A stretch of 64,000 bases of DNA, from contig NZ_QKNX01000005.1 of assembly GCF_005239135.1 (NCBI RefSeq), positions 1 through 64,000 of the forward strand, written 5' to 3'. The translations under genes were made by a program, and so were the position numbers. Shown one piece after another: positions 28,394-36,964 of this stretch. A model generated the notes under the pieces. The model did no database searches, was not told the origin of the DNA, and saw only the letters and a list, made by a program, of their open reading frames with translations. Positions within the stretch are counted from its first letter, which is position 1; each line of letters opens with the position of its first letter. The DNA comes from Natronomonas salsuginis. Its GTDB lineage: Archaea; Halobacteriota; Halobacteria; Halobacteriales; Haloarculaceae.

Positions 28394-29605
28394 TCAGCGC
28401 CGTAGAAGCACATAAATTATACTTCCCAGACTGATTACGATTACACTGACTACAAACAGAATGACACGATAGCCATTTACCGTCTCCACAAAAAAGAATT
28501 CGGCTACTCCGGTAAAGACGACTGGCCCGATAGTCTGGCCCAAACGGAGCGTGCTGGTACGCAATCCCATCACACCAGCGCGAAGTTCCTCAGAGAAGTC
28601 AGTGATGATAATGGTATCAATCGACGGGAAAAACAAGCCGATGCCTACGCCGAAAGCGAGCAGCCCAACCGAAATCAGCAAAATAGTAGCGGCGACTCCA
28701 ATCATGAGAAGCCCCAGTCCGAAGGCAACAAATCCGAGGCCAGCGAGCTCGGGGCCACTACGAAGTTGAGAAATCCGACCGTACTGAGAAGCTGTCACAG
28801 CGTTCGACAATGAGACGACAGCGAGGACGATCCCGATTAATTCCGGACCCAGACCGAACTCGTCGCTCAACAGTAACGGAAGAGCGATAATCACGGCTCC
28901 GTAGAACACGAATATGGTGGCGAACAACGCTGCAAAAATCGCCAACGCCCGCGGACTTCGGGAGGTGGCGAACAATCGGGTGAGGTACACTCGGACATCA
29001 TCCCTCGACTCGTTTTGAGCGGGCACGTCAACCAAGACGATCGCCAGCATCCCCACAATGATGCCAATACCATAGAGCAAAAACGGAAGGTTCCATCCAA
29101 TACCTCCGAGAACTCCTCCGACCATCGGAAAGAACGCTGCTCCGATCCCGATCATACTGCCATTCACGCCGATTAGCGCGTCTCGTTGCGTTCCTTCGTA
29201 TATATCCCCGATGAGAGTGATGGCTAGCATGGCTAATGCGGTGGCACCGAGTCCTTGGAAGATACGGAGTACTAACACAATGGTGAAGTTCGTGGTAAAC
29301 GCAATCGCCCCACCTGAGACACCGTACGTGAATAGGAGCGGTATCAAGAGCTGTTTTCGGCCGAACCGATCGGCGAGCAACCCGATAACAGGGGTGAGAA
29401 AGATCCCCGGTAACGCATAGGTGGTAATAACAAGTCCGGCCTCTGCATCTGAAATGCCGAATGCGGGTCTAAGTTCGGGGAGAACCGGGCCGATAAGAGA
29501 GACTCCCATTACCCCCATCAACGAACTGGCGATGATGACGTGAAACGTCCCTGAATGCCACGGAATGCGCGATTTGAGACTCGTTTCTTCGGGGTCTGTC
29601 CGCAT
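28394..29605 (-). CDS. MFS transporter (DHA1-like, 12 TM)
   Basis: 403 aa. About twelve hydrophobic helices in two six-helix halves with a short cytoplasmic loop (PAQNESRDDVRVYLTRLF) between helices 6 and 7. The MFS signature between helices 2 and 3 is present (GLLADRFGRKQLLIPLL), as are a glycine-rich helix 4 (RIFQGLGATALAMLA) and a helix 5 region GSMIGIGAAFFPMVGGVLGG. It resembles drug/metabolite antiporters, so export of an intermediate or uptake of the island's substrate are both possible. TATA-like ATTTATAC lies about 36 nt ahead of ATG 29605. Substrate is unknown. Confidence 0.85.
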   Translation of the reverse strand: MRTDPEETSLKSRIPWHSGTFHVIIASSLMGVMGVSLIGPVLPELRPAFGISDAEAGLVITTYALPGIFLTPVIGLLADRFGRKQLLIPLLFTYGVSGGAIAFTTNFTIVLVLRIFQGLGATALAMLAITLIGDIYEGTQRDALIGVNGSMIGIGAAFFPMVGGVLGGIGWNLPFLLYGIGIIVGMLAIVLVDVPAQNESRDDVRVYLTRLFATSRSPRALAIFAALFATIFVFYGAVIIALPLLLSDEFGLGPELIGIVLAVVSLSNAVTASQYGRISQLRSGPELAGLGFVAFGLGLLMIGVAATILLISVGLLAFGVGIGLFFPSIDTIIITDFSEELRAGVMGLRTSTLRLGQTIGPVVFTGVAEFFFVETVNGYRVILFVVSVIVISLGSIIYVLLRR

Positions 29606-29810
29606 AATAAAACGTTGATTGAGAGCGTATAAATGGATGGCTGTTTGAACTCATAGAGGAATTGGCTTATGTGGATCGACTGCTTCCGAAAGACATTCTT
29701 CGCTGACTTGGAGACCGGATTATCAATGCCGATAGCGCAATCACAACCGATGCTGATGTCGGCCATCTGAAAAAAATTTGATATGCCGTCGGATAAAACT
29801 GTTCGAATCG

Positions 29811-30482
29811 ATGAAAGCAGAATACGAGAGAGTCACGTTTGAGCGACCTGGCCACGCAACCGTCCGCATCGAAAATACAGACGGAACTATAATCTACATC
29901 GATCCATGGATGGAGGTAATAAATGGCACACCTAGCGACGCCGATTTTGTGTTTGTGACCCATGATGATCAGGACCATTATGACCCAGAGGCGATCCGGG
30001 CTGTTTCCACCGAGAACACCATTGTAGCTGCATACGAAGAAATCGACACTAGTGAGTTGATTCACGATGTAAAGCCGCTTCCCTACGACGGGGAGATGTC
30101 AGTTGATGGAATCGAGGTACAGACAGTCCCTGCGTATAACCGGCCGGATGGAGAACACATCCAGGAGAACGGAGAACCATACCACGCTAAAGGCGAGGTT
30201 ATCGGGCTTGTACTTCTGATCGATGGTGTTTCAATCTATGTACCTTGTGATACCGACTTTCTTGACGAACATGAGGACATCGACGCAGATGTTATTCTAC
30301 CTCCCATCGGTGGGACGTACACCATGGATCGACATGAGGCGGCTGAGATGGTCGAGAGCATTGGTCCAGATTTAGTTCTTCCAATTCACTACAACACGAA
30401 AGCGATTCCAGGAATTCACACCGATGCAGAGGCGTTCAAGCAGAACGTCGAAGAAGGAGGTCCACGAGTCGTCCTATTCTAA
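29811..30482 (+). CDS. MBL-fold metal-dependent hydrolase, UlaG-like
   Basis: 223 aa from ATG 29811; 11 extra codons are open upstream. Metallo-beta-lactamase fold of the UlaG/YcbI type: IIYIDPWMEV, then VFVTHDDQDHYDPEA, IYVPCDTDF and VLPIHYNTKAIPG near the end. The metal motif HxHxDH here is H51-x-D53-x-D55-H56, so the second His is replaced by Asp. The downstream Asp and His ligands appear kept. The change could alter metal choice, as in other variant MBL groups. Substrate is unknown. The gene is divergent from the MFS transporter and 200 bp from an SDR, and probably belongs to the island's catabolic set. Confidence 0.75.
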   Translation: MKAEYERVTFERPGHATVRIENTDGTIIYIDPWMEVINGTPSDADFVFVTHDDQDHYDPEAIRAVSTENTIVAAYEEIDTSELIHDVKPLPYDGEMSVDGIEVQTVPAYNRPDGEHIQENGEPYHAKGEVIGLVLLIDGVSIYVPCDTDFLDEHEDIDADVILPPIGGTYTMDRHEAAEMVESIGPDLVLPIHYNTKAIPGIHTDAEAFKQNVEEGGPRVVLF

Positions 30483-30659
30483 CCTGACAACCCATCCATA
30501 GGATAAATTCTACACAAAAATTAGCCGATAGAACCAGCCTGCGAACAGTACGTTTAGAACAGGAGTCAAAGTACGAGGACCCCTGTCTAAATAGTCTTAT
30601 TTCTTATTCAGCAGTCAAAATCGTTGTGGTAGGAAAACAGCCCTGCGCGTACCGAAGTT

Positions 30660-30668
30660 CTTTATATC
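30660..30668 (+). promoter_or_regulatory. TATA box of the SDR gene
   Basis: CTTTATATC lies about 26 nt ahead of ATG 30691, the classical spacing of leaderless haloarchaeal transcripts. It supports that start. Confidence 0.6.
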
Positions 30669-30690
30669 TACCGAACTTAATGACAGTCCT

Positions 30691-31458
30691 ATGACCAAAC
30701 AACTGCTCGATAAAAAAGTCGCAGTAGTAACAGGTGCCGCAAGCGGGAACGGTCGTGCGATTGCGGATGCTTACGCTAAAGAAGGAGCAGATATCGTAGT
30801 TGCAGACATTCAAGAGACTCCACGAGAAGGTGGAGAACCAACCCACCAACTTGTTGCAGACAACTATGGTGTTGATGCGAAGTTCGTAGAATGCGATGTC
30901 ACAGACACCGATAGCCTTGTTGAGGCAGTAGACGCGGCAGATGAGTTCGGTGGGATTGATATCATAGTCAACAATGCCGGAATCTTCCGTCAGAAGGACT
31001 TCATAGAGGTGACGGAAGATGAATACGAGCAGATGATGGACATCAACGTCAAAGGTGTGTTCTTCGGAGCGCAAGCTGCAGCAAAGAAAATGCTCGATAA
31101 TGGCGACCGGGGCACCATCATCAACATGTCTAGTGTCGCCGGTATCATTGGTCAGGCAACGTTCTCGGTCTATCACACCACGAAGGGGGCGGTACGCCTG
31201 CTCACGTACTCTCTCGCAGACGAACTCGGGCCAGAGGGTATTCGAGTGAACGCAATTCACCCGGGCGTTATTGAGACTAAGATGACCAAAGACGATGTCC
31301 CTGTCGCAACGCAAGAAAGCGCGGAGAACACATCGATGGAACGGCTCGGTCAGCCCGAGGATGTCGCGGGTGCAGCACTCTATCTCGCCTCAGACGACCT
31401 CGCTGGCTATGTTAACGGCGAGTCGCTCATTGTTGACGGAGGTCGATCGAACACCTAA
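30691..31458 (+). CDS. Short-chain dehydrogenase/reductase (SDR)
   Basis: 255 aa classical SDR. It carries a cofactor motif TGAASGNGRAIADAYAKEGA, where the third Gly-region residue is Asn rather than the usual hydrophobic residue (TGxxxGxG kept). An acidic residue after beta-2 (VVADIQE) favours NAD over NADP. NNAGIF, catalytic Ser in INMSSVAG, Tyr-Lys in VYHTTKGAVRLL and IRVNAIHPGVIET follow, and it closes GESLIVDGGR. It would oxidise a secondary alcohol (for example 3-hydroxyacyl-CoA) or reduce a ketone. It is isolated between the MBL gene and transposase debris. Confidence 0.88.
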   Translation: MTKQLLDKKVAVVTGAASGNGRAIADAYAKEGADIVVADIQETPREGGEPTHQLVADNYGVDAKFVECDVTDTDSLVEAVDAADEFGGIDIIVNNAGIFRQKDFIEVTEDEYEQMMDINVKGVFFGAQAAAKKMLDNGDRGTIINMSSVAGIIGQATFSVYHTTKGAVRLLTYSLADELGPEGIRVNAIHPGVIETKMTKDDVPVATQESAENTSMERLGQPEDVAGAALYLASDDLAGYVNGESLIVDGGRSNT

Positions 31459-31499
31459 ATCGTCACTCGCACTAAGAGCAAAATAGAGCCATTCCCTTC

Positions 31500-32120
31500 G
31501 TCTCCCGTTCTCGCCCGCTGTCACGTAGACTTCGTCAGCTTTCCACACGTCTGAAATGGTACTGATAGATCGAACTCCGTTGTTTGAGTGTTTTGACCTA
31601 CAGTTGACTAGCAAGTGCTTGGTGGCTGCGTTGGTGATTATAGTAGGCGGTGTAGGCAGTCAGCCAGCTCTCGGCGTTGCCTGACTGCAGTTCCAAGCTT
31701 CGTGGAATCATTCGATTCGTATGGTATAGGTCTGGGAGAACTTCTCGACGATTTTCCGTCCGTATAGATGAACTCACCACTAAAATCTGTGCGTGCAAGA
31801 GCGGTTGGATAGCCTCTATTCCATCTACGAGAAACTCCGCGTCTCCGACGCGGTAGATTTCTTTGAGTTCGTCTAAGAATTGCATGATCTTGCCCCCTGT
31901 GCCACGAAAGTCGATTGGGAGCCCGACTTTCGTCTTAATGTCGATTGTTGCCTGACGTCGTTCGACACCGAGCCAGCCATAGAGGTCTCGACACTCCGCT
32001 AACGAGGCGGCACCAACATGGGCAGCGCACGCCAACCTGATCAGATAGGCTAGCGTGCGCGTCCAATCACGAATCCAAAACCCATTAAAGGCGAACCGGT
32101 TACGTCGACTTGGAGTTCTT
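31500..32120 (-). pseudogene. IS6-like transposase remnant plus IS1595-like scrap
   Basis: The open frame 31598-32035 encodes CAAHVGAASLAECRDLYGWL and GVERRQATIDI. It then jumps to FLDELKEIYRVGDAEFLVDG and ends NAESWLTAYTAYYNHQRSHQ-ALASQL. These are the two ends of a haloarchaeal IS6-type DDE transposase with its catalytic centre deleted or scrambled. Immediately downstream (31500-31600) a different fragment, STISDVWKADEVYVTAGENG, resembles the DDE domain of IS1595-like elements. A second copy of the CAAHxGA N-terminus is found at 42.6 kb. Nothing here could be active. Confidence 0.6.
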
Positions 32121-32270
32121 CGAGCAGCATCTTTTCACTTCCCTGGAAGAGATCGGTTCAATACAATCCCCATCTAGCAGTGCCCGAACGGGAAAGTAAC
32201 CCGAGCAGTCGAAACTTAGCGCTAAAGGACTAATCTATTCAACTCCGAAAATTTGTTCGCCAGTTCGGGT

Positions 32271-33251
32271 TTAGACTACCGGCTTACCGTCATAAATAAC
32301 CTCGCCGTCTATTTTAACCGTGGGGTTCTTGGCGATCCCGTCGATGTGAATAGGTGCGGCAATTTCCCCACCAGTATCGTCATTTGACCCTAACGCCATA
32401 TGGGCATATCCTTCTGCCTTTTTATCCTGCCTCATAAGCCCCGTGATATCCGCCCCAGTATTGATTCCGACTGCTATTTCCGCTAAATTATATGAATTAG
32501 GGTCGTTTGTATCTTCCAGAATGCTACGAAGGAGTTCTGCTTCTTGTCCACCAATTATGCTAGTCGCGAATCCATCTTCTATTTTCGCCTCGATAGGTTC
32601 TGTAATAGAACCGATCTGATGCATCGACGTATCCCAGACTATCGTTCCATTTGCGGTGCTTTCGTTAGGGGAGATGCACACTTCGCCGTCGGGGAAAGCG
32701 GCGCCCAACATACTATTATCTCCGGGTTGCTCTTCAATTTTGGCGGCAAAAGAAAACCCGACTCGATCTTTTATGTCTGCTTCTAAGTCAGTGCCGGACG
32801 GAGTGGTGATCGAAATCGTCTCCCCTTCAACAAACTTATCTCTTAATTTTCTACCTGTTTCAGCAAAGGATTCGTAGTTGGCAGATGCGGCACCACCGTT
32901 TAATATTTCAGGGGTTATCTCTTCCATACCAATCACAGGTATACCGTTCTCACGGACTTCTACCGCTGCGTCACTATGTACGATAGCGTTTGACGTCACC
33001 ATTACGCAGATGTCAGAGGCTAACATAGCCTGCTTAACCTGTTCTGTTGGCTCGGCTTGTGGGTGGTCAGTAGCCGGCATCAGCGTGACTGTTGGTTCTA
33101 AATCCAGGGATCTAGCGGCCGTATTCAAGATTGACCAAACACGCGAATCCATGCCCGTATCTGATACGATGAGCACATCCGTATCTTCGCTTTCGACGTT
33201 TAATTCAAAGGGTATCTTCGCACTCTCAATCAGTTCGGCATCTTCTATCAT
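32271..33251 (-). CDS. M29 aminopeptidase / NicX (2,5-dihydroxypyridine dioxygenase) family protein
   Basis: 326 aa. The M29 (AmpS/thermophilic aminopeptidase) fold contains true peptidases and the ring-cleaving 2,5-dihydroxypyridine 5,6-dioxygenase NicX. Seen here: TDVLIVSDTGMDSRVWSILN at the N-terminus, VCISPNESTANGTIVWDTSM in the middle (a metal-ligand region EVxxxPxExxxxG), LAEIAVGINTGADITG and GGEIAAPIHIDGIAKNPTVK with the expected metal-binding His and Asp. The length (about 330 rather than 400) is closer to the NicX-like branch. In a ring- or amide-degrading pathway it could be a dioxygenase. An ordinary peptidase cannot be excluded. TATA ATTTATTC lies about 27 nt upstream. Confidence 0.65.
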   Translation of the reverse strand: MIEDAELIESAKIPFELNVESEDTDVLIVSDTGMDSRVWSILNTAARSLDLEPTVTLMPATDHPQAEPTEQVKQAMLASDICVMVTSNAIVHSDAAVEVRENGIPVIGMEEITPEILNGGAASANYESFAETGRKLRDKFVEGETISITTPSGTDLEADIKDRVGFSFAAKIEEQPGDNSMLGAAFPDGEVCISPNESTANGTIVWDTSMHQIGSITEPIEAKIEDGFATSIIGGQEAELLRSILEDTNDPNSYNLAEIAVGINTGADITGLMRQDKKAEGYAHMALGSNDDTGGEIAAPIHIDGIAKNPTVKIDGEVIYDGKPVV

Positions 33252-33272
33252 ACCAAGTTTGTTTCCACCAGA

Positions 33273-33283
33273 GAATAAATAGT
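33273..33283 (-). promoter_or_regulatory. TATA box of the M29/NicX-like gene
   Basis: Read on the minus strand, CTATTTATTCTC is centred about 27 nt ahead of ATG 33251, consistent with a leaderless transcript and supporting that start. Confidence 0.5.
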
Positions 33284-34049
33284 TACCGGTTAACTAGACT
33301 GTAGATTTTATAACAGAGTGGACTTCACGACGCGCTTCATGCTCTAAGGTTTCAGTAGGATTCTCATGGAATCACCTTCGCCGTCAATCATTTAGGAGCG
33401 TCGGTATCGTCAACTTGCGACAGTATCTCACGAAGGTAGCCTACAAAGATGCCTCCAGATTCGATGTGGGACCGCTACGGACGGCCAGATTGATGAGCGT
33501 TGGTGATAGCTACTCACGAGCTTCCCGCCGACAGTATCTCCAGATACGCCAATCAAAACAGATCGCCACTCGCCTTGGTGCGCGCTTGCTCGATTTGTTT
33601 GGTGAACAACCGTGCCACACCGTGAACGCCAGTTCAACAGCCTCGCGCTCCTCATCCGGGCTGGCACGGCTTCGGCCGGCGCCCACTCCCGATCGAGCGA
33701 CCTAAACCCTTCAGCCGGCCCGGTTAGCCGGTCGCCAGCATCGGCCGTCGCAACACGTGGTATTAATCCGCGAGCAGCGCCCGGCCCACCCGCCACAAGA
33801 TGCTGATCGCGCCACACATATTGATGAACTCGTGTTCGAGATCGAACTCCGATTCCGCGAGGCTACAACCGACGAATGGACCACAATCCTTCATGAGGCT
33901 GAAGTCCCCGCTGGGACTGTCGTTGGGGAAGCGCCCTACAGTGAACAACCCACATTTGTCTGGCGCGATCTGTTGTCATTGAAAACAGAGTTAGGTTCGA
34001 TCGAGGCCGTGGGGGGTCGACCTGCGAGCCCTCAAAATTCGCCGGACCC
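33284..34049. other. Decayed region, no nameable gene
   Basis: About 770 bp with higher GC than its flanks between 33560 and 33800. One minus-strand frame (33420-33700), read through several stops, has protein-like pieces such as SHIESGGIFVGYLREILSQV. A plus-strand stretch at 33820-34010 reads HIDELVFEIELRFREATTDE and WTTILHEAEVPAGTVVGEAP. I recognise neither. They look like remnants of genes unrelated to the low-GC neighbours. Confidence 0.35.
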
Positions 34050-35432
34050 CTATATATAGGTCAGTTCCATTAGTTCAGATACTGAGTCTTGAAGGGAAAA
34101 GCTATCGAGCGCCATTGCTAATTGCTCCGCGTTCTCCTCTCCGAGAACAGGTACAGTTAGATCGTCAATCTTTGCCCGGAACTCCTCCTCTGTTAGTGGG
34201 TTTTCCGCTCTCCCCTTCGAGTGTTCAATGAATTGATGCTCGCTATTATCCCCAAATTCAATCTCCATATCCGCCACCGCTGAACTATTACGAGTATCGA
34301 GTTCATCATCAACGACCATTTCCACCTTGTTCACCGTTTCGAGGAGGTCTTTGTTGTCGATTAGTTCTCCGTCGACGATCCGTCGGTGGGCCTGATAGCC
34401 GTTGCCAAACCCATGAGCAGCCAGAGCGATCTGGAATGGGAGACTGTACTGAACTTCGATAATGTCTGTTGGCTTGTATGCATTCTCGTTTTGTGTCCCA
34501 ACGATACTGTCTGTCTCGGGTTGGAGACGGGCGACGATTTTGTCGATGTTAGCGGGGTCTGGGTCGATCGCCTTGACCGCGTCGATGTATCCGTGCGTAC
34601 CCCCGCAGGTACAGTACGGTTTAATCCAAGCTGTGTCTATTTCAAAGCTAGTTAAATCCCCGACATCAGCAGCACTAAATCCATCTTTATCCACAAATGT
34701 AGAAAAGAATCCTTTGTTCCCGGTCAGGAATTTACGCGGCCCTGTCACGCCATGTTTTGCCAATCGGGCAGCTTCAATCCCACCGCGGCTGCCCATCCCG
34801 GAATGTACACGCTTGACCGAGCCGCCGGTGGAGGAGTATTCTGTGGTGCCGCTTGCATGACTCGCCGCGATTGCAAGAGCATGTGCAGTTTGTTGTTCGT
34901 CGAAGTTCCATAGAGATGCTGTGGCCGCCGCTGCACCAAACGGACCGAGTACGGGATGAGGATGCCATCCAGTAGTCAGGAGTTCTGGCGCCGCCATTGT
35001 TCCGATCCGGGTATATACTTCGTACCCTGTAATCATAGCGGTGAGCACTTCTTCAATAGTTGCCTCTTGAGCCTCCCCAATGGCGATACTCGCTGAAACG
35101 ACGATAGATGCCGGATGACTGTGACTATCCGCATGTGCATCGTCGTACTCGAAACCGTGTCCGTACGATGCGTTCACAAAGGCGGCGGTTGCGGCATCAA
35201 CTTTGCGACCGTCAGCGGCAATGGTGCTTGTTCCTGCTCGCTCTTGCTCAGCACCGTACCTATTGATATTGCGTGACCAGGGAAGATCGGAGGTGCCGAT
35301 TTGAACAGCGATTTGGTCCTTCAGCAGGCGTCGTGCGCGGTCCTTGGTACTGCTAGGAAGGTCTTTATATTCGATTTTAGTTGGTAGCGATACGATCTCA
35401 TTTTCGATCTTACTGGTTATAGTCGCACACAT
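34050..35432 (-). CDS. MmgE/PrpD family protein
   Basis: 460 aa from ATG 35432. The frame opens at 35456, but a TATA box (35457-35464) sits too close for that start and at exactly 25 nt for 35432. The MmgE/PrpD fold includes 2-methylcitrate dehydratase, cis-aconitate decarboxylase (itaconate synthesis) and iminodisuccinate epimerase. Motifs: FVNASYGHGFEYDDAHADSH, SHPASIVVSASIAIGEA, GTTEYSSTGGSVKRVHSGMG and RRIVDGELIDNKDLLETVNK. The HGFEYDDxH region is the putative active site. A second, distant paralogue lies at 47.8-49.3 kb. It probably acts on a di- or tricarboxylate delivered by the TctABC transporter. Confidence 0.85.
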   Translation of the reverse strand: MCATITSKIENEIVSLPTKIEYKDLPSSTKDRARRLLKDQIAVQIGTSDLPWSRNINRYGAEQERAGTSTIAADGRKVDAATAAFVNASYGHGFEYDDAHADSHSHPASIVVSASIAIGEAQEATIEEVLTAMITGYEVYTRIGTMAAPELLTTGWHPHPVLGPFGAAAATASLWNFDEQQTAHALAIAASHASGTTEYSSTGGSVKRVHSGMGSRGGIEAARLAKHGVTGPRKFLTGNKGFFSTFVDKDGFSAADVGDLTSFEIDTAWIKPYCTCGGTHGYIDAVKAIDPDPANIDKIVARLQPETDSIVGTQNENAYKPTDIIEVQYSLPFQIALAAHGFGNGYQAHRRIVDGELIDNKDLLETVNKVEMVVDDELDTRNSSAVADMEIEFGDNSEHQFIEHSKGRAENPLTEEEFRAKIDDLTVPVLGEENAEQLAMALDSFSLQDSVSELMELTYI

Positions 35433-35456
35433 AGCACGACCATATACCTGCACCAT

Positions 35457-35464
35457 TATAAATA
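35457..35464 (-). promoter_or_regulatory. TATA box deciding the start of the MmgE/PrpD gene
   Basis: TATAAATA (plus-strand orientation) ends 25 nt before ATG 35432 on the minus strand and overlaps the region just upstream of the longer start at 35456. It therefore favours the shorter protein. Confidence 0.55.
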
Positions 35465-35520
35465 TGCAACTGTACCTATTTTTAGAGACGAAATATCATA
35501 GCCCTACGCGATGAAAACAC

Positions 35521-36033
35521 ATGACATTACTAGACGTTAACCGACTTTCATCTCGGGCCGACACGAAAGACAGCGGTGTAGAAGCTGTCAACAACGTCGA
35601 TCTCTCTATTAACCATGGAGAAACCGTGAGGCTCGTCGGCGAGTCAGGGGGAGAAAAAAGCGTCACGGCAATTAGTGTCATGGGTCTTGTCAACTCACCT
35701 GAAAAGTTGTGGGGATCAGTTATCTGGAACGACGAAGGCCTCTTGTCTACCTCAAATTCGCGCCTCGAAAATATCCGAGATGATGTGTTGAGCATAATTC
35801 TGCAAGATTCGATGGGGAGCCTACATCTCGTTCACAGGCCGGAGATCAGATTTTGGAAACGTTCTCACGATGTCATCAAAGGAAAGGAGCAGACTACCCC
35901 GAACCTGAAGAGCTACTGCTCCTTTGAGCAGAAGCGCATGGCTTCGAAGGCGATCTCTGGTCTTTCCCTTGCCTTGTCTGGCTTCCTGAGGATGAATTTG
36001 ATGTGGATTTCCTCCCGCACCGCCGGCAATTAA
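35521..36033 (+). pseudogene. Peptide/oligopeptide ABC transporter ATPase, decayed
   Basis: The 170-codon frame begins like a DppD/OppD ATPase: MTLLDVNRLSSRADTKDSGV, then EAVNNVDLSINHGETVRLVG. The Walker A region reads GESGGEKS instead of GESGSGKS, so an Lys-Ser pair remains but the glycine pattern is broken. Traces of the Q-loop follow (SIILQDSMGSLHLVH, normally FQDPMTSLNPV), after which the frame loses similarity. No ABC signature or Walker B is left. With the domain truncated to about 100 recognisable residues it is a pseudogene. No partner permease genes are nearby. Confidence 0.7.
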
Positions 36034-36054
36034 CCCGACAAACTCAACTAGAAC

Positions 36055-36600
36055 AACCAAGGATTCCAACGTGGCGCTGCCAAGCGCGACCCTGACGAAA
36101 TTGACCAGTGGTCGAAGACTGAGACTCTCGTCAAAAATCTCTCCGGCGCAATTAACGATAGTACTCATCGATGAAACAGCGTTTCAACTCATTCCTGCCT
36201 TCTGTTGTACGTGGGTACCCAAGGGTGAGACTCTATTTATTAAAACGGAGTTGAGCACTAATCGCGGCGACGGGATCAGTGCTCTTGCCTACCCACCGGA
36301 AGCTGGTGACTGCGAGCTGGCTTTTAGCTCACACATGATCACTTCGGTGGTGACTCTATCTCCGTGTTTCTCCGAGATATAGCGGAGTTACTCCATTGTG
36401 ACGTGATATTCATTCTCGACAACTTGGGCTCACTATTCAGCAGTTGATCAGTTACGCCATGGATTCATCGAGACAGTGACTGATGTCACTGTAAAGTGGT
36501 TTCGTATATACACTCCGCAGCTCAACCAGACCGAATTCGTTTGAAGAGAGTCGAAATACATGGAATTAGACAATCACGCTCCGAAAAATGTATATTTTTG
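36055..36600 (+). pseudogene. IS630-family transposase remnant
   Basis: Plus-strand frames give LTIVLIDETAFQLIPAFCCT and WVPKGETLFIKTEL (first catalytic Asp-Glu region). After a shift come VFLRDIAELLHCDVIFILDN (second catalytic Asp), then QLNQTEFV-stop-RESKYMEL (the PELNPxExxW region with the third catalytic Glu) and DNHAPKNV. This is the DDE domain of an IS630-type transposase, interrupted by stops and frameshifts. Confidence 0.7.
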
Positions 36601-36689
36601 TTTCTGATCGATTATGTCTCTAAACGCGTCACCTAACAAATCAAACCCGAGAATTGGACCGTGTTTAGATGCCAAAATTCGGCTGGTAG

Positions 36690-36850
36690 TGGCCTTTTGA
36701 CGCGGTCGATAAAGGAGAGCAGCCGTGTACTGACGGTAGTGCGCCTAGTCGCAAATCCGGACACGATTCGAAATGGAGCTACGCTCCCAACCCAGATCAA
36801 AAAATCGAGGTTACTTGTGATTGCTGTCCAGAGTGTGGCAAACAGTTCGT
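36690..36850 (+). pseudogene. IS66-like transposase scrap
   Basis: One plus-strand frame reads SGHDSKWSYAPNPDQKIEVT and CDCCPECGKQFVSAG. This resembles the short zinc-finger segment of haloarchaeal IS66-type transposases (pattern PNPDxxIEVTxDxCPxCG). Only about 45 residues remain. It ends at the perfect inverted repeat at 36851-36896. Confidence 0.5.
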
Positions 36851-36896
36851 CTCAGCCGGCACTATCTGGGCGTCAGCGAGGATAGTGCCGGCTGAG
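36851..36896. repeat. Perfect 16-bp inverted repeat with 14-nt spacer
   Basis: CTCAGCCGGCACTATC (36851-36866) is followed after 14 nt by its exact reverse complement (36881-36896). It lies between an IS66-like scrap and the tctA gene end. It could be the two terminal repeats of an element left after its interior was lost, or a very stable hairpin that could also terminate transcription of the convergent tctA gene. No poly-T follows on the minus strand. Confidence 0.6.
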
Positions 36897-36964
36897 TGAT
36901 CGGGAACGGTCTAAATATTTTAAATGCCGTGCGTATGAACTGAAAGGACTGAAGCCGACGAGCC

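Noticed and set aside
30604-31314. 236-codon minus-strand frame
   Set aside because: Shadow of the SDR gene at 30691-31458, which has a TATA box and all SDR motifs.
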